DNA from: Raphanus sativus
Taxonomy: Eukaryota > Streptophyta > Magnoliopsida > Brassicales > Brassicaceae
Direction: 5' to 3'
DNA: 64,000 nt
Assembly: GCF_000801105.2 (NCBI RefSeq)
Contig: NC_079516.1
Span: 11,098,001 to 11,162,000, forward strand
Shown: positions 21,975-33,545 of the stretch, one piece after another
Layout of the letters: every line of letters begins with the position of its first letter
How positions within the stretch are numbered: the stretch's first letter is position 1
The notes under the pieces: generated by a model
Databases searched by the model: none
The model's input: the letters and a program-made list of their open reading frames with translations, nothing else
What the model was told of the DNA's origin: nothing
Made by a program: the position numbers and the translations under genes

Positions 21975-22268
21975 CTGAATATGAATCCTGAGATGAAAAG
22001 AATCAGAAGCAAACTTAGATACAAACCACTAAAGCGTCACAAAAATCATATGTTTCTCTTTTAAGTAAAAGTTACTTGGAGAGTACAACTCTCAACTTCC
22101 TTGAACATAGCACATAACACTGTTCATAAAGCCTTTTTATTTCATGGCTTCATTAAACCATAACTTCAGATATGAAATTGCAAGTTAATGTGTTGTTCTA
22201 ATTTCTATCGAAAGACACAAAAAACTAAAACGATCTTCTGTATAGTTGTAAAGGAACAAAGGAAGTAC

Positions 22269-22409
22269 CCAGTAGCTGGTTGAATCAACGACGCCTGGAA
22301 AACCAGTGACAGATTGCTGACCACTGCCGGATCCGTACGGCACATCGTGAGAGTGCAGACGAAACTTAGTCTTCTCGTGCATCAGCTTAATCGCACTTAC
22401 ATATGTTAT
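22269..22409 (-). pseudogene. SDF2-like MIR-domain exon captured by the MULE
   Basis: SDF2 is an ER-luminal MIR-domain protein that works with ERdj3 and BiP in glycoprotein quality control. This intact 47-codon exon reads ITYVSAIKLMHEKTKFRLHS, HDVPYGSGSGQQSVTGFPGV and VDSTSYW, with an AG acceptor before it and a GT donor after it. The preceding SDF2 residues (AAEGVE) occur at the 3' end of the next exon upstream (22505), with the intervening intron retained, so a genomic piece spanning two exons was captured. The two following MIR repeats are missing. Confidence 0.9.
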
Positions 22410-22504
22410 CTATCACACACCATCACAACCACCAAAGACATTAAAAATCCCAATTCCGAATCTAAATCAAGAAGATCACCTAATCGATACAATGTATAAC
22501 ACAC

Positions 22505-22790
22505 CTCGACGCCTTCGGCGGCGAGAACGGCGAACAGCTCTGGCTCGATCAGGTGAGAATTCTCCTTCCTCATCTCCTCGATTAGACTCCAAACGGCTCC
22601 GAACCGCTGCATCTTGCTTATGATTTTTGTCATCAATCTGTACTGCTCGATGTGAGCTCTCGGAATGACGATACGGCTTGGACTTGAGGAGATGGCGCGA
22701 GATGGAAGCAGCAGTGGTTAGGGCGGATGAACGGAGGACACAACCCGAAGAGACACAGAACGGCCATGGTCGCAGATGAAGCTTGGTGAC
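22505..22790 (-). pseudogene. PPR-like exon fused in frame to SDF2 sequence
   Basis: Pentatricopeptide repeat proteins bind organellar RNA. The minus strand reads RIVIPRAHIEQYRLMTKIIS, KMQRFGAVWSLIEEMRKENS and HLIEPELF, which matches the first repeats of a P-class PPR family like At3g49730/At5g65820 (from memory). It then continues without a break as AVLAAEGVE and a GT donor; AAEGVE is SDF2 sequence. The PPR/SDF2 junction therefore lies inside one exon near 22520. Upstream, about 22640-22790, another frame (SSALTTAASISRHLLKSKPY) looks like a mitochondrial presequence but is offset from the PPR frame, so translation of the whole chimera from one ATG is doubtful. Confidence 0.8.
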
Positions 22791-22977
22791 TGCAAGGAAG
22801 AAGATGAAGTCGTACTCTTCTCTTCGTCAAATGTGATTTCGTCGGTGGTTTTAGATTTAATTAATTAGGGACATAGTGGTCATTTTGCTATTAAAAATCT
22901 AGTGGTATAGTTGGTTAATGTATAATTGAAAAGTGGTACCTTGAAAGTTGTATTAGTGGTAATTTCCCATGAATTAA

Positions 22978-23555
22978 AAGAGATTATTAACTGAGAATGA
23001 GAGAAAAGTGAATATAAATTAAGAATGATCATTTAGAAAATATTAAAATGAAATAGTCATAAATTTATATCGAGTTTGTTTTTGATCAGAGGAAGAATTC
23101 GACAAAAGGAGAATGAATCTATGAAAAAGATAGTAAAATCAACAAGAACGAAAAGTGGTGGTGAAAAAAAATTACGAATTTAGGTATTACTTACTTTTTT
23201 TCTTTTGTAAACAAATTCGACGTGTTTTTCGTCAGGTGACTTGTACTTTAGTAAATAAAGAATTTTAAAATAACTACAGATTTTCCAAAAAAAAATCCAA
23301 GCACTAGTGACAACTCTCACTAACCCATTGTCTCTACCAGTACATGCCAACAGTTCACTACTTGGATATTCATATGCTTTAATCACAGCCAAGAATCATA
23401 GACATTGTTATTTGTGTGAACGTTTTTTCTCATTTTTAAAATGGATGCATCACAATGAGTCAACTAAACACACTGATGAGGAAAACACATATATATCTTT
23501 AATCTAATTTATTAACTCTCACCAAACTCATGATAAATACGTTGACACTTTTCTC
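22978..23555. other. 3' flank of the F-box gene
   Basis: AT-rich sequence containing the likely 3' UTR of the minus-strand F-box gene. The patch 23280-23400 is slightly less AT-rich, but no gene is recognised. Confidence 0.45.
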
Positions 23556-24632
23556 TTATATTAGCTCCAATGCGTTCTCAGGAGGCTCGATCCAAATGTT
23601 CTCAGAAGATCGTTGCTTTCCCCAGTTAACATTGTGCCCACGCGGACGGTATCGCCCTTCATCAAACGAATAATTTACGAACCGGTTCTCATTGCCACAT
23701 AGCTTAGGAAAGTAGATACCGTTCCTCAACATCCCCTCCTGGACATACGTCCTCGATTCACATGAATTAATACTCGCAAAGATCGTCAAACTACCAATAT
23801 TTTCCTTCTTCTCCCAAACACGTCGTGTAATATCGAGTTTAAACACCAACGGCTCTGCATTTCCAAATGTACATACGAGAAATACGTCTCCTTTGTAACC
23901 CACCATGAACTTACCTTCACACCAGCTCTCATCATCAATGTGATCAGGACGTATCGGTGGCGGTATGTCAAGGACATTCCAACTCCGTAAAGACGGATCG
24001 AAAACCGCGACGCAGTTTCTTAAGTTTAGACAGTAAAACAAACCATTTGAGAAGACAACATAGTTACGTTTAGCATCAAGAAACTGAGACGAGACGTGCA
24101 TTAAAGTCCACGTGGTTTCACCCGGACTACATGTACGGATTGTAACATGGCCTGGATCATAGTCTTTGATTGTTAACACAACACAATCGCTTGACGTAGG
24201 AGCGCAAGAGAATCCCACTAACTGGTAGCCACTCCACAGCTCAAGATCAGGCAAGACCACAAGATCCATAGTAAATGGATTGAACAAGACGAAATCTGTT
24301 GAAAAGCTTTTGCACATGAGCAGCCATCCGTCTTTAGAGTAACGGACTTTAGAGCCAGCTAGTGATTCAGGCAGCTCCTTTGCATGTCTCTTGGCGTTTG
24401 ATGGATTGTAAAGCTCGTAAGAGTTTCTTGATTTTGGGAAGTACATGAGCCAAGGAGGCTGGTCTACGATTCTAACGGACGCTGCTGCCTCGTACCAAGG
24501 TTTGCATACGGCAGAAGCTCGTACGTTGTCTTCGATTTCAAGATTAGTCATTACTGAGATGAGAAGCTCTAAGGGAAGGTCTCTCCAAGTTTGATTCTCA
24601 TCAGCCTTTTCTTTTGCCATCTCCATGCTCAT
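23556..24632 (-). CDS. F-box protein with DUF295-type C-terminal domain
   Basis: Single coding exon of 358 residues. The F-box near the N-terminus (TWRDLPLELLISVMTNLEIE then VRASAVCKPWYEAA, about residues 15-52) would bind an ASK/SKP1 subunit of an SCF ubiquitin ligase. The remainder has the DUF295/kelch-like pattern of crucifer F-box proteins (PPWLMYFPKSRNSYELYNPS, FVLFNPFTMDLVVLPDLE, NGLFYCLNLRNCVAVFDPSL, FKLDITRRVWEKKENIGSLT) and supplies the substrate-binding part. Two close ATGs (codons 1 and 3) precede the F-box; the longer start is chosen. No stop or frameshift is present and the length is normal for the family. It resembles the product I remember as At1g57790, which would fit the eEF1B-gamma and p24 neighbours. 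The substrate is unknown. Confidence 0.9.
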   Translation of the reverse strand: MSMEMAKEKADENQTWRDLPLELLISVMTNLEIEDNVRASAVCKPWYEAAASVRIVDQPPWLMYFPKSRNSYELYNPSNAKRHAKELPESLAGSKVRYSKDGWLLMCKSFSTDFVLFNPFTMDLVVLPDLELWSGYQLVGFSCAPTSSDCVVLTIKDYDPGHVTIRTCSPGETTWTLMHVSSQFLDAKRNYVVFSNGLFYCLNLRNCVAVFDPSLRSWNVLDIPPPIRPDHIDDESWCEGKFMVGYKGDVFLVCTFGNAEPLVFKLDITRRVWEKKENIGSLTIFASINSCESRTYVQEGMLRNGIYFPKLCGNENRFVNYSFDEGRYRPRGHNVNWGKQRSSENIWIEPPENALELI

Positions 24633-24930
24633 GTTGGATCTGATGAGAGTTTACCACAAAATAATAATAATACTCATCATTCGAGTGTGATGTAAACGAT
24701 ATATTCTGAATAATATTGATTTTCGAGGAATGAGATTCTGGAATAAAAAAAATACTGGGATTTTCAGATTGTCATCGAGGATCCACGAATTACATAAAGT
24801 TCTCTATTTTATTCTTATCCAGGTAAGAATATAAGAATCAAAACCCAAAAAAATATAAACAGGGAGAGCAGAACGAAAGAACACTTACGATCTCAACTTT
24901 ACTTTCTTTCTTCTTCACTGAAGTTTGAAG
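24633..24930 (-). promoter_or_regulatory. 5' leader of the F-box gene with a probable leader intron
   Basis: A strong donor (GATC|GTAAGTGT, 24888) and acceptor (CTCATCAG|ATCCAAC, 24640) flank 249 AT-rich bases upstream of the ATG, consistent with an intron in the 5' UTR. The purine-rich GAAGAAGAAAGAAAG leader lies just upstream of the donor. Confidence 0.55.
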
Positions 24931-25758
24931 GGCGAAACTAGAGAGTGACTGGGTTTGATTTAATCGCTTCAGTTACCCGATAAGTCTTATAATACCCAAG
25001 TACCCCACTACATGCCAAAACCCAAACATTTTTTTTATGTTTCCTTTTTACAAAGGATATGTTTCCTTTTTACAAAGGATATGTTTCTTTGTTCAGAAAA
25101 AGAAAAAGATATGTTTCTTTCTGGTTGCTGCACCCGAACATTTTCTCTATGTTTCCTTTCTACCAAAAATATGTTTCTTTATAGTTGCTAGTGCTTGCTA
25201 TGCGCAGAAATATTAATAAATTAATTTTGTTGTCAACATATTAATAATAAAGATTGTAATATAAAACATTGGTTTAATAATATTTTCTTATCTTTATGTA
25301 TGTTTAAAAATTGTATTATAAAACATTGGTTTAATAATATTTTTCTTATCTTTATTTATGTTTAAAAATATACTACACTTTAACATTAGGCATTTGGTTT
25401 GTGCCTAATTATGTTACTAATTTTCAAATTTGAGCTATATGTTTACATATGCATAAAATAATACTAGAAGAAGTCTAGTTTATTACCCGCTTTCTTCTTT
25501 TTTTATGTGCAAATTTCATTTTAATAAAATTGTAGCTAAATTATAAGGGAATTTTTTTACACAATTAACTTTAAATACTATAATCTAATTAAAATTTTAT
25601 ATAACTGATGTATTTCATAAAACAAATTGGTCATATATCATTCATATAATATGTACTTAAAATGTTATTGTAATTACATATTAGTACTAAATTTATTACT
25701 ATTATTGGAAAATATACAATCTTATTTTATTGGAGTGAATGAACTGTTTTAGTGACAA
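24931..25758. other. Promoter-side spacer of the F-box gene
   Basis: Contains a short imperfect tandem repeat built on ATGTTTCCTTTTTACAAAGG (25037-25180) and then AT-rich DNA. No gene is seen. Confidence 0.45.
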
Positions 25759-28198
25759 CTAGATTTTAACCCGCGCGTCCGCATGAATGTATATTTTTTA
25801 TGAAATATACTGCTATTTGGTTTTCATGTTAATTCCCGAATCCAAAAAATCGAACCGATCCCGATCCAAAAATAGTATCAAACCCGAACCAAAATTGATT
25901 AGATATCCAAATTATTCAAAACTTTGTATTTAGAGAGTTGAAACCGAATCCGATCCGAACAAAAATATTTCAGATACCCGAATATATCCGAAATAGACTT
26001 ATATACTGATATATATTAATCATTTTTAGATTTAATGTATATAAGAACATCCAGAATATATATGATATTTTAAGTTAGTTTAAATACTTGAAAATATATA
26101 TAAATAGTCAAAAGTAAATATCTAAAATAGTTAAAGTATACCCAAAACACCAAAAATACTTAAAATAGTTATTGATTATCAATCCAAATATTTAAATCAA
26201 GCCAATTTATATGTTAAGTTTATGTATTTTGACATATGTTTTTTCAAATTTATATGTAATATATTATTTTGTTTCTAGATTTTGAGAAATTTAAAGTATA
26301 TAATGAATTTTAAAATTTAAAAATAATTTAAATGGGTTATCGCAACCTGGACCGAACCCGCAAAGATTGAATCGAATCCAAAACAAAATTTAGAAATATC
26401 CGAATGGGGTTGAAATGTTTGACCCCGAAAACATGAAACCCAAATAGACCCGAACCGAACCAGAATGGGTATCCGAACGCCCAACCCTACTCAAAACCTT
26501 AGTAACATAAACACTCACAAGTAATATTCATATTTTATATGTACTATCATATAAGTAATGATATAATTAATAGTATTTTATATGACTATCATATATTATA
26601 TTTTTAAAATTTAATGTAAAATATAATGACCATAATTTAAGTTGGTATATGAAATTTGACTCTGCATTGTGTTTTTCTTATATATATTGAAAACATTCTT
26701 TAATAATGGTTATTGAAAAATATTTTAGTAAAAATAAATTTTTGAATATATGTATATTTTTGAATATTTGTTTTGGATATAAATCATCTTTAGATTATTA
26801 TTTTGATTTGAAAGATGTATATAAATTTTAAATTTTATTTTATGATTATTTTGAATAAAATATGTTTTTGGATAATAAGATTAGCTCATTTTCTTATATT
26901 TTCAAGCTAAAAAATAGATATTTTTTGTAATATAATGGATTTCCAAATTTTATTAAAAGCGTGGAAATGTTTTCTATTTAATTCTATTTTGTTATTTTTT
27001 TGTTTGGTTCTGGTTAATTTTTGGTTTTCGTCTTTTCAATCAAAGATATATGAACCATTCGGTTGCTTATGAATTTGGATTTGGTTTGGTTTCAGTTTGA
27101 CTATTTTGGCTAGGACCGGGCAAAAAACTCGAATCCGATCAGAAAAATTAGTGCTGAACCGAAATTGGTTAAATATCTGAATGGGTTCAAATACAATTTT
27201 ATCTAGAGAACAGAAACCGACCTAGAGTATTTTGGGTACCCGAATGTATCCGGATAAATTTATATACTTAGATATATTAACTATTTTTAGATTTAATATG
27301 TGAAATATATGCAGAAAAATATATGATATTTTGAAATTTTCTAAAAGTTAATGTTTAAAATAGCGAAACAAATATTCAAAAACACCAAAAATACTTAAAT
27401 ATCTATTGATTATCTATCCAAATATTGATGTCAAACCAATTTATATGTTGAGTTTATTTATTTTGGCATATATTATTCAAACTTATATGTAATATATATT
27501 TTTTTAGATTTTGAGAAATTTAAAATATAATTAATTTTTAAATTTTTTAAAATAATTTCAACGGGTTATCCAAACCCGCAAAAATCCGAACTGAATCCGA
27601 ACCAAAATTTTTAAAAACCTCAATGGGGTTGTAATTTCTAACCCCGGAAACCCAAAACCATAATAGACCTTGACTAAACCCTAATGCTTACCCCTAATTC
27701 TGATTTTTTGGCTTGGTTCTAATAAAAATGTGAAGAATAGCTGTTAGAATAATAAAAAATTTAGTTAGTTAATGTGTATAGCATCTTAAAAAGGCTTATA
27801 GTATGAAATATTTTTGATACTTCTTTTTGGTGTAAGATTTTTGGATAATTCATAATGTAAAGTGACATATAAACAACTGTGATATATGAAATTCGCTAAA
27901 TAATCATTTAATTATTCATGCTTGGATGTGATTGGTTGTAAAAAATTGTTACATATGATTGGTTGAGATAAAGTGGGTCGAATTGTTACTTTTTATTTCG
28001 AAAAATAATGAGGTAATAGATGTGATTGGTTGTTAAGATTGGTTGAATATGATTGGTGGAATAATAGATGTAGATTGGATTATTTAATTTCGAAAGAAAT
28101 AAGGTAATGCCATAGGTTTGTAATTAACTTAAAAACCCAAAGGCAGAATCTCAATCATTAGTGCATGCACTAATAGGATTCTGCTTTAATAGTATAGA
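25759..28198 (-). mobile_element. Non-autonomous Helitron (about 2.4 kb)
   Basis: On the minus strand it begins A|TCTATACTATTAAAGCAGA at 28198 and ends TTAAAATCTAG|T at 25759. The terminal hairpin has decayed to a short GC-rich stretch (CATGCGGACGCGCGGG). The interior contains two diverged copies of the CCGAA/CCGAT-rich dispersed repeat (about 25832-26490 and 27110-27680) and otherwise AT-rich DNA. No Rep or helicase coding sequence is seen. Confidence 0.75.
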
Positions 28199-28737
28199 TG
28201 AGAGAAAATAATTAGTGCATGTATCTTAGTATATTTAGAGATGGCTTTTTAGTTTCAAGAAATCTACAAACATTTTAGATTATGTGAAGACACTAGTTTT
28301 GGGATGTAAAATGATCAGAATTGTTTATAAATTAGAAAATACATCAAATTCTGTACTTTAATGGCGTTGTTATTCAATTCAAGGAAAAAAAATTAGGAAG
28401 ATGATTTCAAGTTATGTAACTTTGTAACTTTATAAGAACCTGGATTTTTTATTCATAATTTATGTATATTTTAATTTGACAGATAAATTACTATAATAAC
28501 ATTTATGATTTTTTACATTTTAAAGAAATATTATATGATATAAATGAAAGTTATAAGTTTTTTTTGTAATGAACGTGAAATTGTATTCAAATCAAACTCT
28601 GTTACATTGGATGTTATTGTTTAGTGAAGATATTTTTCAAAGAAAACAGAGAAAAACTTTTCTAAGTAAAAATAGAGCATTGAGTGATTTGGAGGCGACT
28701 TAACCGCTAAATTAAGTTTATTGTTTATTTTTAGTGA
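28199..28737. other. AT-rich intergenic DNA
   Basis: No recognisable feature. Confidence 0.4.
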
Positions 28738-29050
28738 CATGAATGTGATTTAGTCCATCTCTAACGATTCATTTTATTTTATTCTTCAAAGTAGAGTAAC
28801 TGTATAATAGAATTGTATTCTAATCCAATAATACTCTATTTTAGAATTAAAAAAATAGAGTAATAACAAAAGATAAATAGATTATTCTTCAAAATAAATA
28901 AATTCATTTTTACTCTATTATAGAGTTGAAAATATAGTACTATTGAAACATTTTTATTTCAAACTCTATTTTAAAGTAGAAAATATAATACTATTGAAAT
29001 ATTTTATTCAAAACTTTATTTATAGTGAAAAATAGAAGTGGAAATGCTCT
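28738..29050. mobile_element. MITE-like element built on TACTCTATT/AATAGAGTA words
   Basis: The left edge (GTCCATCTCTAACGATTC) and right edge (GTGGAAATGCTCTTAG) resemble the inverted GAGCATCTCCAA-type ends common in crucifer MITEs. Inside are repeated words in both orientations (ACTCTATTTTAGAATT, ACTCTATTATAGAGTTG, AACTCTATTTTAAAGTAG). Exact ends and target duplication could not be fixed. Confidence 0.4.
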
Positions 29051-30170
29051 TAGTCAATAAACTAATTTATCACATGTGTTATATTAAATTAGTTTAGTTT
29101 CTCTTTCTATTTGTCAAAACAGGTAAAAAATTAATTATTCTGATTTGTTCCAACGAAAAATGTTTGTGTTCATATAAAATAGATGTAACATCTTCTTTTT
29201 GTTGTTAATATATCAAAATAATAGTTAATTATTCAAATGTATCCAATATAAGACCAATAAACATTAATTTATACTCTAAAATAAAATAATGAGTTTTTAG
29301 AAACTATTAAATAACATTTAGATAAAAGTAACATTTTGATATAAATTTATTGTTAACTACCAAAATAATTCTCTTTAACTTTGATCAAAATCTGGATTTA
29401 AACTGAATGACCACTAAAACAAATTAAGACTAACATTATAACACAATGTATATCAAAACATCATATTATAAATATAAATTCATAATTCAAATACATATAT
29501 TTATCGACAGTTATATAGATGTTTTGTAACATCCACTTTTATTGAATTCATAATAACACTTTAGATTTTATAATTTTAACTACAAATAATTTTATGCCGC
29601 ACACAACACAATTAATTATTATCACATTTTAAATATAAAAATATTTTTGATCCGTGCTTTGAAAGCACATAACTATTTTTATGGGATTTTGTCTGAGTCG
29701 TTTTTTTCCAAATAGGTGTTGTCTTAGAAAATGACACTCTTTCTTTTATCCACTGGGTTTTTATTCTTTACAAAATTATACTGAAGTTTTTTTCTGAAAA
29801 ATGTGGTACAATTGTTTTTTTCCTAACTTGCTTTCATTATTTTTTTTATGTTCCTATCTAAATAATGTATTTGTTTTTAAAATATCAATATAAATATGAA
29901 ATTTATATTCAACTTTAAATCCCAATATTATTAGTATAATTTCATAAAACCCATAAAAACAAAAACTTTAATATTTAGCAATTTAATTTTTACTTCACTA
30001 ATTAAAATGAATAAAATCACAATAAAAAAACACAATCTCATAATTCATAAATATTCATAAATGGACGTAAAAAACATTAAACAAGACACACCATTGTCAA
30101 AACTTATGAATCTATAACAAGAACATAAACAGTTATGTTTATGACATTGTTAAAAGTTAAAAATAAGAAC
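29051..30170. other. AT-rich DNA with a degenerate Helitron-like hairpin
   Basis: The hairpin GTGCTTTGAAAGCAC at about 29656 followed on the minus strand by GGATCAAAAATAT looks like a decayed Helitron 3' end. Nothing else is recognisable. Confidence 0.35.
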
Positions 30171-30202
30171 ACATCCGCGCTGGCGCGTACATCAAAGGCT
30201 AG
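30171..30202 (+). mobile_element. Helitron 3' terminus on the plus strand
   Basis: CCGCGCTGGCGCG forms a short hairpin and is followed by TACATCAAAGGCTAG and then T, a canonical CTAG|T Helitron end. The 5' end of this element was not identified. Confidence 0.55.
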
Positions 30203-30413
30203 TATTTTATTTAAACAAAAAAAAATCTACATTTGAATTCCATATCTTATTGGCTTTCCAATAATATTTCTTTTTTTTTTGTTAAAGGATTTTCATAAAT
30301 GATTGTATTTTTCACAATTTCGTAGAAGCTGAACTACATCTTCCATGGTTTTTTTTAAACATGAAAAAGTCTATGATTATAATTATACTATGTATGAATG
30401 AGTGACTCACGTT

Positions 30414-30661
30414 CAGAGCCAGTCCTAGAATTGCAAGGGCTAGAAGCAAGAAGAAAAAATGTGGCCACTTTTTAAAGGAAAAAAACAGAAGAAAAAATGA
30501 ATTGTAGATCAAAATAATCGAACCCATGATCTTAACGAAGTTTGGAAATATACACTTCCACTAAACTAAAGAGGATATTTGTAAAATGTGGCCGAAAATA
30601 TTCTAAAAATTATACGGCCACAAGCATGTGCTTCCTTCGCTTCGTACAAGGGCCGGCACTG
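30414..30661. mobile_element. hAT-type MITE with perfect 8 bp target duplication
   Basis: The 248 bp element has inverted termini CAGAGCCAGTCCTAG and (reverse complement of the right end) CAGTGCCGGCCCTTG, the CAG(T/A)GCCGGCCCT type of hAT elements. It is flanked on both sides by CTCACGTT (30406-30413 and 30662-30669), an exact 8 bp target duplication as hAT transposase makes. GGCCGGC content contrasts with the AT-rich surroundings. No coding capacity. Confidence 0.92.
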
Positions 30662-30829
30662 CTCACGTTGTAGTTTATAAGGTGAATATTTTTCATATAG
30701 TTTTTAGTGTAACAAACTATACATGTATGTAAAAATGAGATGTATAATGCATATGACTCACGTCTTTCTTAAAAAAAGCTTAGCACTCACGTAAAAACAC
30801 TAAGATACATTATACTTTAAATAATAAAA

Positions 30830-31730
30830 TTAGATCTCGACCCGCACGGTTGTGCGGGTGTTATTTTCGGTTTTATATGCATATATATTATATATATATA
30901 TATATTTATTTAGATCATTAGTAATATACATTTTTAATTTTAATCTAATATTTAAATATTTATAAAACTATTTCAAATAATCAACTGGTTAACCATCATA
31001 TGTATTTGTTGCTTCTTATTATATATTTATCTTATTGTATTTGCGTTTAGTTATTTGATATATAAGATATGTGCATGAAAAACATATTTGCGTTTAGTTA
31101 TTACACGTTTTTCAAAACTGAATTTTTTTTAGCAGTATTTCTTATGTTTATTCATTTTACACGATATATTATTATATACAAAGGTGAAAGATATGTTAAT
31201 TTTTATACATGTAGTATATAGTTTGTTAATGTTAAGCCGTTCTATCATAATATTATATTTCAACATAAATATTTTATATTTATGAAAAATAAAATTTATA
31301 AATTATCAATTTAATATAATTTTATCATATTAAATTCAATATAATAAAAAATTAACATGATTGATTATGATTATATAATAGATGAAATTAAGATATAATA
31401 ATTATTTTTCATTTCATAAAAGACAACTGCATATATTAATGTATGATAATATTTCAAAACTAATTACTAAATTTTTGAAAATATTTACATATAATTTTGA
31501 AAATTAAGATCTTGTTAAGATCTTTTAATAGATTTTTCGAAATTTTTAATATATATATATATATATGTTAATTTTTTAAAAAAGATATCAAAAGATATTA
31601 TGAATAAATAGTTCAAAGATTTTATATATTATTAGTCTTATTAAAATGCATTTAATAAAAAAGTTTAAAAATGGACCAACTCAAAATCACGTATGAAATG
31701 AGGTTATAACTTCTATTTTAATATAATAGA
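30830..31730 (-). mobile_element. Non-autonomous Helitron (901 bp)
   Basis: Minus-strand ends are A|TCTATTATATTAAAATAGAA at 31730 and GTCGAGATCTAA|T at 30830. The 3' hairpin CCCGCACAACCGTGCGGG is perfect in its stem. The interior is AT-rich and non-coding. Confidence 0.88.
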
Positions 31731-33114
31731 TTATTAGACAGTATTTTGTTTCCATTAATTTCTGGCATATTTTGTTTTTATAGTATTTCCTTAAAATTAA
31801 ATGACAACGACACATTTGTAAAATACTTTCGAAAACTTCATATTTTTTAATAATATAAATTATTTAATATTTAAATATGTGTATATCTTTGGTTGGCAGA
31901 TTTCATGGACAATTATGGTTAAATAGGCATATTCGGTTGGGATACTTGTAAACTCTATTATAGCAGATTTTAATCATTTAATTTTATAATTATATGATAC
32001 AGAAGTCAGATTTCTTTATATATTTTTCATGTACATAAAAATGAATAAAATTCTAACATATGTTAAGAGACTTTATTTTTGTATAAAAATATTACATAAT
32101 TAACAATTTTAACACGTTTAGTGGTAAATGATAATTTATTTAAATGAAAGCATTTTAAAAAATTTTTAAAAGGTTAATTTACCAATTTAATATAATATTG
32201 CTATATTTAATTTATATATTACTTCTATTATAATATAATACATACTATAATTATAAATTTATCAAAATAGCATAGAACTTTTGTTTTACAAATTATCAGT
32301 GAAAATCATCACTTAGATTGTGTTTTATTAAGTTTAAATATGAGACACATTTTCACTATTAAAAGAAAAATACCATTTTTATTTACCATAAAAATCATAA
32401 TAGGTCCATTTCATCGGTTACGTAATATGACATAATAATCAATAAGAATATTAATAATAAATGAATTTTCACTATAAATTTGAATTTTATTTTTAGTTAT
32501 AAAAAATCTGTTGAGCTCTATAATAAATGAATTTTCACTATAAATGAACTTTTCTTTAAGCTCTTTATGTAATTGTCGACTTTATAAAGTCTTGCACAAG
32601 TTCAAAATTCAGCACTACAGAACAGACAGTGTTTAGCTTATTAGCAACAAAAAGACAAAAACAAATTGAAAAATTAACTTCTGAACTTTTTCTATAATCA
32701 ATTTTGTGAAAACTGGACCAAAAAATGACTCAAATTGTAATTGTTTATCTGAGTCAATGGTCAGACCGGTCTAACCGGTTGAATCGGATTTTAAATTCTA
32801 ATATAATGTTAAATTAATTAACTATAAATATATGTATAGATATATAATTATTTTATGAACTTTTGTATCACTGTTAGAAATCTAAAAATGATAAGAAAAT
32901 AAAATGAAAATTTCAAAAATAAAATAAAATAAAATAAAATGGAAACTACTTTATTTAGATAGATTTTAAATTTTTTTTAAGCAAATACAATTTTATCTTA
33001 TTTTTTTAACTTTAATGAGAAAACTGAGTTTTAATATCAAAATTGGGTTGGCGATCTAGCGAGTTTAACCATGTTTTAACAGAGCTCAAATCCGGTTTTA
33101 AAGCATTGATTATA
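31731..33114. other. AT-rich intergenic DNA
   Basis: Holds a small (AAAAT)n run near 32915-32940 and no recognisable gene. Confidence 0.45.
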
Positions 33115-33545
33115 ATTAGAGCTGGGAAAAAAGTTTTAACCCGGAGAACCAAACGGAATTCAATCCAAAAAGTAGTACCGAACTGAACCAAAATTGGTAA
33201 AATAGCTGAACGGGTTTAACTTTTTCGTATCTAAGGACCGAAACCAAACCCGATCCGAACAGGAATATTTTGGGTATTCAAATATATCCGAATCAGATTT
33301 ATATATTTAATTATGGTAGCTATTTTTAAATTTAATATCCAAAAAGTATCCAAAATGTATAAGATATTCTGAAGTTGTCTAAATATTTGAAAATAAATAC
33401 AAATAGTCAAATGTAAATATCTGAAATAGCGAAACAATACTCAAAATACCAAAAATATTTCAAATATTTATTGATTCTCTAACGAAGTATTTAATCCAAA
33501 AGAAATTTATATGATAAGTTTAGATATTTTGACATATATGATTCA
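33115..33545. repeat. Dispersed CCGAA/CCGAT-rich repeat
   Basis: This block (GTAGTACCGAACTGAACC, AACCCGATCCGAACAGG, TTTTGGGTATTCAAATATAT) parallels the two copies inside the 25759-28198 Helitron and may mark another decayed Helitron. Confidence 0.55.

Larger units (their letters stand above)
18984..22968. mobile_element. Pack-MULE (Mutator-like element) carrying four host gene fragments
   Basis: The 3,985 bp block is bounded by 9 bp target duplications that differ at one base: ATGAATAAA at 18975-18983 and ATGAATTAA at 22969-22977. Nine-base duplications are the signature of Mutator-like elements. The ends are imperfect inverted repeats: left GGGGAAATTTCAAAAATAC with GGTACCAC inside; right, in reverse complement, GGGAAATTACCACTAATAC with GGTACCAC inside. 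No transposase is present. The interior holds a HAT5/ATHB1-like homeobox fragment on the plus strand, then AT-rich tandem repeats, then NPR3/NPR4-like, SDF2-like and PPR-like fragments on the minus strand. Introns are retained in three of the four fragments, so capture was from genomic DNA. Confidence 0.85.
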
